Assembly (NCBI GenBank): GCA_021817875.1
Contig: JAKAFQ010000287.1
Coordinates: 1-5,893, forward strand
Direction of reading: 5' to 3'
DNA length: 5,893 nt
Origin: Pseudomonadota bacterium
GTDB lineage: Bacteria; Pseudomonadota; Gammaproteobacteria; Steroidobacterales; Steroidobacteraceae
Shown: one piece after another, positions 1-5,893 of the stretch
Layout of the letters: every line of letters begins with the position of its first letter
Numbering within the stretch: the first letter of the stretch is position 1
Position numbers and translations under genes: made by a program
Notes under the pieces: model-generated
The model's database searches: none
The model's input: the letters and a program-made list of their open reading frames with translations, nothing else
Told to the model about the DNA's origin: nothing

Positions 1-1428
<1,428 letters not shown>

Positions 1429-1436
1429 TCCGGGCG

Positions 1437-2594
1437 ATGACCCAGGGACCTCAGCTGCGCATTGCGGTCCACTCCAGCATCGATGACATCGATCCGCTGC
1501 AGTGGAATGCCCTGAGCGCGCCCGGGCATCCCTTTCTGCGTCACGAGTTTCTCGCCGCGCTCGAGCACGGCGGCTGTCTCGGGCCGGGCAGCGGCTGGCA
1601 GCCGAACCTGCTCATCCTGAGCGACGAGCGGGGTCTGGCCGCCGCCGCGCCGGCCTACCTCAAGCGCGACTCCTACGGGGAGTTCGTGTTCGATTTCGCC
1701 TGGGCCGAGGCGTACCGCCGCTACGGGCTCGAGTACTACCCCAAGCTCACCGTCGCGGTGCCCTTCACGCCCGCCGGCGGACCGCGGCTGCTGGTGCGCG
1801 CCGACCTCGACCAGGCCGGCACCGCCCGGCGGCTGCTCGAGGCGCTCGAGCAGCACGCGGCGCAGCGGCGGCTCTCCTCGGTGCACGCCCTGTTCCTCGA
1901 TGAGCCGGCGCGCGCCGCGTGTGAGCGCGCGGGGTGGCTGCTGCGGCGCGACTGTCAGTTCCATTGGACCAACCGCGGCTACGTGAGCTTCGAGCACTAT
2001 CTGCAGACCTTCACGGCCGAGAAGCGCAAGAAGGCGCGCCGCGAGCGCCGGCGGGTGCAGGAGTCCGGCATCCGCTTCGAGACGCGGTTCGGCACGGAGC
2101 TCGATCCGGACCTGCTCGATGCCGTCTACGGCTTTCACCGCGACACCTTCGTGCGCCACGGCCACGAGCCCTACCTCACGCGGGCGTTCTTCGCGGAGAT
2201 CGCCCGCACCCTCGGGGATGCGCTGGTGGTGAAGATCGCCCGTCACGGACACACCCCGGTCGCCGCCGCGATCTTCTTCTGGTGCCCCGAGACGCTCTAC
2301 GGACGCTACTGGGGCGCCTGCGGCGCGTATCACAGCCTGCATTTCGAGGCCTGTTACCACCAGGGGATCGAATTCTGCATCGAGCACGGCATCCGGCGCT
2401 TCGAGCCCGGCACGCAGGGTGAGCACAAGGTGAGCCGAGGCTTCGAGCCGCAGCTCACCTGCTCGGCCCACTACATCGCCGATCCGCGCTTCCGCGAGGC
2501 GATCGGCCGGTTCCTCGCGCAGGAAGCGACTCTGATCGAGGAGTATGCCGGCGAGGTGCGCGAGCACGTACCGTTTCGCCGGGAGCCGCCATGA
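1437..2594 (+). CDS. FemAB-like / GNAT-fold acyltransferase (COG3146, PF04339-type)
   Basis: A 385-residue protein with no signal peptide or membrane segment visible, so probably cytoplasmic. It resembles the COG3146 family, annotated as predicted N-acyltransferase or 'peptidoglycan biosynthesis/recognition'. That resemblance rests on NALSAPGHPFLRHEFLAALE near the N-terminus, the YYPKLTVAVPFTPAGGPRLL segment, a lysine/arginine-rich patch at residues 196-206 (KRKKARRERRR), and a C-terminal GNAT-like half with FHRDTF, YGRYWGA, HFEACYYQG-like and FEPGTQGEHKVSRGF motifs. The actual substrate of the family is not established. Related FemAB proteins use aminoacyl-tRNA donors, which the basic patch could suit, but that is inference. 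The gene starts 8 bp after trxB with only a weak ribosome site (GGG close to the ATG), and its stop overlaps the aat start, suggesting translational coupling on both sides. The frame is open far upstream inside trxB, but that part is a shadow. Family placement is good; function is unknown. Confidence 0.85.
   Translation: MTQGPQLRIAVHSSIDDIDPLQWNALSAPGHPFLRHEFLAALEHGGCLGPGSGWQPNLLILSDERGLAAAAPAYLKRDSYGEFVFDFAWAEAYRRYGLEYYPKLTVAVPFTPAGGPRLLVRADLDQAGTARRLLEALEQHAAQRRLSSVHALFLDEPARAACERAGWLLRRDCQFHWTNRGYVSFEHYLQTFTAEKRKKARRERRRVQESGIRFETRFGTELDPDLLDAVYGFHRDTFVRHGHEPYLTRAFFAEIARTLGDALVVKIARHGHTPVAAAIFFWCPETLYGRYWGACGAYHSLHFEACYHQGIEFCIEHGIRRFEPGTQGEHKVSRGFEPQLTCSAHYIADPRFREAIGRFLAQEATLIEEYAGEVREHVPFRREPP
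1832..1854. repeat. Perfect 10-bp inverted repeat inside the FemAB-like gene
   Basis: The arms 1832-1841 and 1845-1854 (GCTGCTCGAG and its complement) surround a GCG loop. In mRNA this would form a strong hairpin. It encodes the alternating Leu/Glu stretch LLEALEQ, so the symmetry may simply follow from repeated CTC GAG codons, which are frequent throughout this window. Confidence 0.6.
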
Positions 2595-3298
2595 AGACGG
2601 TGACCTGGCTCTCGCCCCAGGACGCCCCCGAATGGTTTCCGCCGCTCGAGCAGGCTCTCGATGAGCCCGCGGGGCTGCTCGCCGCCGGCGGCGACCTGTC
2701 CCCGCAGCGTTTGCTCGCCGCCTACCGGCGCGGCATCTTCCCCTGGTACTCGCCCGGGCAACCGGTGCTGTGGTGGTCGCCCGATCCGCGCACCGTCCTG
2801 TTCCCGCATGAGTTCCACCGCAGCAAGAGCCTTGACAAAACAATCAGAAACAAAGGCTTCCGAGTCATTGTTAACGAATCATTTGATGCCGTGATCGACG
2901 CCTGCGCCGCCCCCCGGGACCGAAGTCCCGGCACTTGGATCACCCCTGAGATGCGCCAGGCCTACCTGCGGCTGCACCGGCTCGGCTACGCCCACAGCCT
3001 CGAAGTGCGCCGCGGCGCGCAGCTCGCCGGCGGCCTGTACGGGGTGCGCCTCGGCGGGGTGTTCTTCGGCGAGTCGATGTTCAGCACCGAGCGCGACGGC
3101 TCCAAAGTCGCCCTCGCCCACCTGGTCATGATGTGCGCCCACAACAGCATCACGGTCATCGATTGCCAGCTCGCGTCCCGACACCTCTCGAGCCTCGGCG
3201 CCCGCTCGATCCCCCGTGCGCACTTCCAGGCGCTGCTCTTGCGCTGGGCATCGCTCGAGCCGCTCGCGCTGCGCCCCGGCCCGGCGCCCGGCCCATAG
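2591..3298 (+). CDS. aat: Leucyl/phenylalanyl-tRNA-protein transferase, Aat
   Basis: A 235-residue cytoplasmic enzyme that moves Leu or Phe from tRNA to the N-terminal Arg or Lys of proteins, marking them for ClpS-ClpAP. Family signatures are continuous: [47 protein letters not shown] with Trp116 (E. coli Trp111), [19 protein letters not shown] with Glu161, and IDCQ with Asp191 and Gln193. These match E. coli Glu156, Asp186 and Gln188 with a constant offset of five, so the active site looks intact. Length is normal. The ATG overlaps the previous stop as ATGA, and GGGAG lies 5 nt upstream, so the start is well supported and coupled. Codons from about 2831 to 2886 are unusually AT-rich and include AGA, ACA, TCA and ATT, unlike the rest of the gene, while the protein stays family-like. 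An arginine replaces the usual tryptophan after HS(V/L)EV. Confidence 0.96.
   Translation: MKTVTWLSPQDAPEWFPPLEQALDEPAGLLAAGGDLSPQRLLAAYRRGIFPWYSPGQPVLWWSPDPRTVLFPHEFHRSKSLDKTIRNKGFRVIVNESFDAVIDACAAPRDRSPGTWITPEMRQAYLRLHRLGYAHSLEVRRGAQLAGGLYGVRLGGVFFGESMFSTERDGSKVALAHLVMMCAHNSITVIDCQLASRHLSSLGARSIPRAHFQALLLRWASLEPLALRPGPAPGP
2914..2931. repeat. Perfect 7-bp hairpin inside aat
   Basis: CCGGGAC (2914-2920) pairs with GTCCCGG (2925-2931) around the loop CGAA. It lies about 28 bp after the AT-rich stretch of aat and codes for residues near 108-114, just before the conserved GTWI. It has no U-tract, so it does not resemble an intrinsic terminator. It could slow ribosomes or be a codon-level coincidence. 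Confidence 0.6.
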
Positions 3299-3338
3299 CG
3301 CAAATTGCAGACCCGCGGCCTTTGTGCTGCAATTCGCG
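3299..3338. repeat. Imperfect 12-bp inverted repeat between aat and infA
   Basis: The arm CGCAAATTGCAG (3299-3310) begins directly after the aat stop codon and pairs at 11 of 12 positions with CTGCAATTCGCG (3327-3338). A 16-nt loop that itself contains CCGCGG separates them. No T-run follows, so it is not a typical intrinsic terminator. It may be an mRNA stem protecting or processing the infA transcript, a partial attenuator, or a protein-binding dyad overlapping an infA promoter. Confidence 0.65.
3305..3333 (+). promoter_or_regulatory. Weak candidate promoter for infA
   Basis: TTGCAG (3305-3310) and TGCAAT (3328-3333) are separated by exactly 17 bp and match three and four of six sigma-70 consensus bases. 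Transcription would start near 3340, about 23 nt before infA. Internal infA promoters are known in E. coli, so an extra promoter is plausible, but both hexamers are also parts of the inverted-repeat arms and the match is weak. Confidence 0.27.
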
Positions 3339-3362
3339 CCCCCCGGGAGACAAAGGGCCAGA

Positions 3363-3581
3363 ATGTCCAAAGAAGATGCAATCCAGATGGAAGGTGAGGT
3401 GGTGGAGACGCTGCCCAACACCACTTTTCGCGTGAAGCTCAAGAACGGCCACGTGGTGACCGCGCACATCTCCGGCAAGATGCGCAAAAACTACATCCGC
3501 ATTCTCACCGGCGACCAGGTCACCGTGGAGATGACTCCCTACGACCTGAGCAAGGGCCGGATCGTCTACCGCGGCCGATAA
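3363..3581 (+). CDS. infA: Translation initiation factor IF-1
   Basis: A 72-residue single OB-fold protein that binds the 30S ribosomal A site and works with IF-2 and IF-3 during initiation. The sequence is near-identical to E. coli IF-1 over [41 protein letters not shown] and [15 protein letters not shown]. Length matches the usual 72 residues exactly. The frame is open upstream to 3216, but homology begins at this ATG ([11 protein letters not shown]), and AAGGG lies 5 nt before it. It follows aat by 64 bp and converges on clpA 78 bp downstream, the same arrangement as in Pseudomonas and E. coli relatives. It is probably transcribed with aat and possibly also from its own weak promoter. Confidence 0.98.
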   Translation: MSKEDAIQMEGEVVETLPNTTFRVKLKNGHVVTAHISGKMRKNYIRILTGDQVTVEMTPYDLSKGRIVYRGR

Positions 3582-3611
3582 GCCCGCCTCCCGCGGCGCC
3601 GCTGCCATCAC

Positions 3612-3633
3612 GGGGTTCGCCCGGGGCGACCCC
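3612..3633. terminator. Candidate GC hairpin between convergent infA and clpA
   Basis: The arms GGGGTTCGCC and GGCGACCCC pair over nine base pairs with a single bulged T and a 3-nt loop. It sits in the 78-bp convergent gap, where a bidirectional terminator is expected, and a 10-bp palindrome GCGGCGCCGC (3593-3602) lies nearby. There is no T-run on either side, so it is not a canonical intrinsic terminator. Termination may depend on Rho or on convergent transcription. Confidence 0.4.
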
Positions 3634-3659
3634 CCGAGCGTCCTGCGCGCGGCGCCCGC

Positions 3660-5893
3660 TCAGGTCGTCAGTTCCGGCTGCTGAGCGGGAATGCACTCGA
3701 GCGCCAGCGTGTTGCCGTCGGCCGCGACGGACACCCGCACCTGTCCGCCGCCGACCAGGCGGCCGAAGAGCAGCTCCTCGGCGAGCGGGCGCTTGATGTG
3801 CTCCTGGATGGTGCGCGCCATCGGCCGGGCCCCCATCTTCGGGTCGTAGCCCCTCTCGGCGATCCAGCGCCGCGCCGCATCGTCGAGCGAAATCGTCACG
3901 CCCTTCTGCTCGAGCTGCATCTCGACCTCGAGGATGAGCTTGTCCACCACGCGCTCGATGGTGTCCCGGTCGAGGCTCGAGAACTGGATGACCGCATCGA
4001 GGCGGTTGCGGAACTCCGGGGTGAACAGCCGCCGGATCGCCTCCATGCCGTCGCTCGCATTGTCCTGCTGGGTGAAGCCGATCGAGGGGCGGGCCATCTC
4101 CTGGGCGCCGGCATTGGTCGTCATGACGATGATGACATGGCGGAAATCGGCCTTGCGGCCATTGTTGTCGGTGAGCGTGCCGTGATCCATCACCTGCAGC
4201 AGCAGGTTGAACACGTCCGGGTGCGCCTTCTCGATCTCATCGAGCAGCAGCACGCAATGCGGGTGCTTGGTGATCGCCTCGGTGAGCAGTCCGCCCTGGT
4301 CGAAGCCGACATAGCCCGGGGGTGCGCCGATCAGCCGCGAAACCGTGTGCCGCTCCATGTATTCCGACATGTCGAAGCGCAGAAACTCCACGCCGAGCAC
4401 GATGGCGAGCTGCCGGGTGACCTCGGTCTTGCCGACGCCGGTCGGACCGGCGAACAGGAAGCTGCCCACCGGCTTGCGCTGGTCGCCGAGGCCCGAGCGG
4501 GCCATCTTGATGGCCGAACCGAGCGCTTCGATCGCGCGGTCCTGGCCGAAGATCACCAGCTTCAGATTGCGCTCGAGGCTCTTCAGGACCTCCCGGTCCG
4601 AGGTCGAGACGCTCTTCGGCGGGATACGCGCCATGCGCGCCACGACTTCCTCGATGTGCCCGACATCTATCGCGGCAGCCCGCTCGGACACCGGCTTCAA
4701 GCGCTGGCGCGCGCCGGCCTCGTCCACCACGTCGATGGCCTTGTCGGGCAGATGACGCTCATTGATGTGCCGGGCGGCAAGCTCGGCGGCCGCCTTCAGC
4801 GCCTCCACGGTGTAGGGGATGCCGTGGTGCTCCTCGAAACGGGCGCGCAGCCCGAGAAGAATCTCGACGGTCTCGGCCACGGAAGGTTCGGTGACGTCGA
4901 TTTTCTGGAACCGCCGGGCGAGGGCGTGATCCTTCTCGAAGATCCCGCGGTACTCCTGGTAGGTGGTCGAGCCGATGCAGCGGATCTCGCCGTTGCTGAG
5001 CACCGGTTTGATCAGGTTGGAGGCGTCCATCACGCCACCGGAGGCCGCGCCGGCGCCGATCACGGTATGGATCTCGTCGATGAACAGGATCGCCCCGGGG
5101 AGCTTCTTCAGCTCGGTGATCACCCCTTTCAGACGCTTCTCGAAGTCACCGCGGTACTTCGTGCCGGCGATCAGCGCGCCCATGTCGAGCGCATACAGGG
5201 TGCAGTCGGTGAGCACCTCGGGCACCTGGCCCTCGACGATGAGCCGCGCCAGCCCCTCGGCAATGGCCGTCTTGCCGACCCCCGCCTCGCCGACGTACAG
5301 CGGATTGTTCTTGCGGCGGCGGCAGAGGATCTCGATGGTCCGCTCGACCTCGAGCTTGCGCCCGATCAGCGGATCGATGCGGCCCTCCTGCGCCAGGCGG
5401 TTGAGATTGGTGGTGTATTTCTCGAGCGCGCCGCCGCCCTCGGCATCGCGATCCTCGCCCGGGGTCTCCTCCGCAGCCTTCTCCTCGGCGAGCTTCGACA
5501 GACCGTGCGAGATGTAGTTGACCACATCGAGACGGTTCACCTGCTGACGGTTGAGCAGGAACACGGCGTGGCTCTGCTTCTCGCTGAATATCGCGACCAG
5601 CACGTTCGCCACCCCGACTTCCTTGCGGCCGCTCGACTGGACGTGAAAGACCGCGCGCTGCAGCACCCGCTGGAAGCCGAGCGTCGGCTGCACTTCCCGC
5701 TCGGCACCGTCGGTGACCCGCGGGGTCGACTGGTCGATGTGCTCCTTGAGCTCCTGACGCAGCCGGCCGAGATCGGCACCGCAGGCCCGCAGAATCTCGC
5801 GCACCTTGGGCGTATCGAGAATCGCGAGCAGCAGGTGCTCGACCGTCAGGTACTCGTAGCGGGCTTCGCGCGCCTGGTGGAACGCGTCGTTGA
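3660..5893 (-). CDS. clpA: ATP-dependent Clp protease ATP-binding subunit ClpA (N-terminus cut by right edge)
   Basis: ClpA is the hexameric AAA+ unfoldase that feeds substrates, including ClpS-delivered N-degron proteins, into ClpP. 743 residues are visible, and alignment to E. coli suggests only about 10 are missing at the N-terminus (the first visible codons read NDAFHQAREARYEYLTVEHLLL). Domains in order: the Clp N-domain with its two repeats, an acidic linker (EEKAAEETPGED), D1 with Walker A GEAGVGKTA (lysine near residue 217) and Walker B LFIDEIH, then D2 with Walker A GPTGVGKTE (lysine near 498), Walker B LLLLDEIEKAHPDV-like, and the FTPEFRNRLD arginine-finger region. The ClpP-docking loop reads IGF at 4074-4082 rather than the IGL of E. 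coli. There is no ClpB-type middle domain. The GTG at 5804 is an internal valine, not the start, because homology continues upstream. clpS is expected beyond the edge but not seen. Confidence 0.97.
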   Translation of the reverse strand, partial: NDAFHQAREARYEYLTVEHLLLAILDTPKVREILRACGADLGRLRQELKEHIDQSTPRVTDGAEREVQPTLGFQRVLQRAVFHVQSSGRKEVGVANVLVAIFSEKQSHAVFLLNRQQVNRLDVVNYISHGLSKLAEEKAAEETPGEDRDAEGGGALEKYTTNLNRLAQEGRIDPLIGRKLEVERTIEILCRRRKNNPLYVGEAGVGKTAIAEGLARLIVEGQVPEVLTDCTLYALDMGALIAGTKYRGDFEKRLKGVITELKKLPGAILFIDEIHTVIGAGAASGGVMDASNLIKPVLSNGEIRCIGSTTYQEYRGIFEKDHALARRFQKIDVTEPSVAETVEILLGLRARFEEHHGIPYTVEALKAAAELAARHINERHLPDKAIDVVDEAGARQRLKPVSERAAAIDVGHIEEVVARMARIPPKSVSTSDREVLKSLERNLKLVIFGQDRAIEALGSAIKMARSGLGDQRKPVGSFLFAGPTGVGKTEVTRQLAIVLGVEFLRFDMSEYMERHTVSRLIGAPPGYVGFDQGGLLTEAITKHPHCVLLLDEIEKAHPDVFNLLLQVMDHGTLTDNNGRKADFRHVIIVMTTNAGAQEMARPSIGFTQQDNASDGMEAIRRLFTPEFRNRLDAVIQFSSLDRDTIERVVDKLILEVEMQLEQKGVTISLDDAARRWIAERGYDPKMGARPMARTIQEHIKRPLAEELLFGRLVGGGQVRVSVAADGNTLALECIPAQQPELTT

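Noticed and set aside
2832..2860. Promoter inside aat based on TTGACA
   Set aside because: At 15-19 bp downstream the bases read AAGGCTTC, with no acceptable -10 hexamer, so it is noted only as part of the AT-rich anomaly.
4074..4082. IGF instead of IGL in the ClpP-docking loop of ClpA
   Set aside because: IGF is the form used by ClpX, and from memory it also occurs in other ClpA proteins, so it is a conservative variant and not a sign of altered function.
4345..5517. Plus-strand open frames opposite clpA
   Set aside because: They are antisense shadows of a fully conserved clpA with serine/arginine-rich translations and no recognisable domain.
5802..5804. GTG at 5804 as the clpA start
   Set aside because: Clear ClpA N-domain homology continues in frame for 29 more codons to the window edge, so this GTG is an internal valine.

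Overview
This is a chromosomal housekeeping segment from a high-GC proteobacterium, most likely a gammaproteobacterium. By eye, well over 60% of the bases are G or C. The order ftsK <- | -> trxB, FemAB-like gene, aat, infA -> | <- clpA resembles the ftsK-trxB-aat-infA-clpA neighbourhood known from Pseudomonas and Xanthomonas-type genomes. IF-1 and ClpA align closely with the E. coli proteins as I remember them. I cannot name a genus. The Xanthomonadales/Nevskiales part of the class is a guess from gene order and GC content.

Layout. Positions 1-257 (minus strand) hold the first 85 codons of ftsK, cut by the left edge. A GC-rich divergent intergenic region (about 214 bp) holds candidate promoters for both directions and several short palindromes. 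Positions 472-3581 (plus strand) look like one transcription unit. It comprises trxB (thioredoxin reductase), a FemAB-like/GNAT-fold acyltransferase of the COG3146 type starting 8 bp later, aat (leucyl/phenylalanyl-tRNA-protein transferase) joined to it by an ATGA overlap, and infA (translation initiation factor IF-1) after a 64-bp gap that contains an imperfect 12-bp inverted repeat. clpA (minus strand, 3660 to the right edge) converges on infA and lacks only about its first 10 residues. clpS would be expected just beyond the right edge, but it is not seen.

Functional links. Aat adds Leu/Phe to protein N-termini, and ClpA (with ClpS and ClpP) unfolds and degrades such N-degron substrates, so this is an N-end-rule neighbourhood. 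The FemAB-like gene sits between trxB and aat. Pseudomonas aeruginosa has a second N-end-rule transferase gene (ate/bpt) beside aat, so the placement is suggestive, but no function for this protein can be read from sequence alone.

I found no mobile element, CRISPR array, tRNA or rRNA, and no clear sign of a new defence or biosynthetic system. The most unusual local signals are an AT-rich, rare-codon island inside aat followed at once by a perfect 7-bp hairpin, and the dyad between aat and infA.
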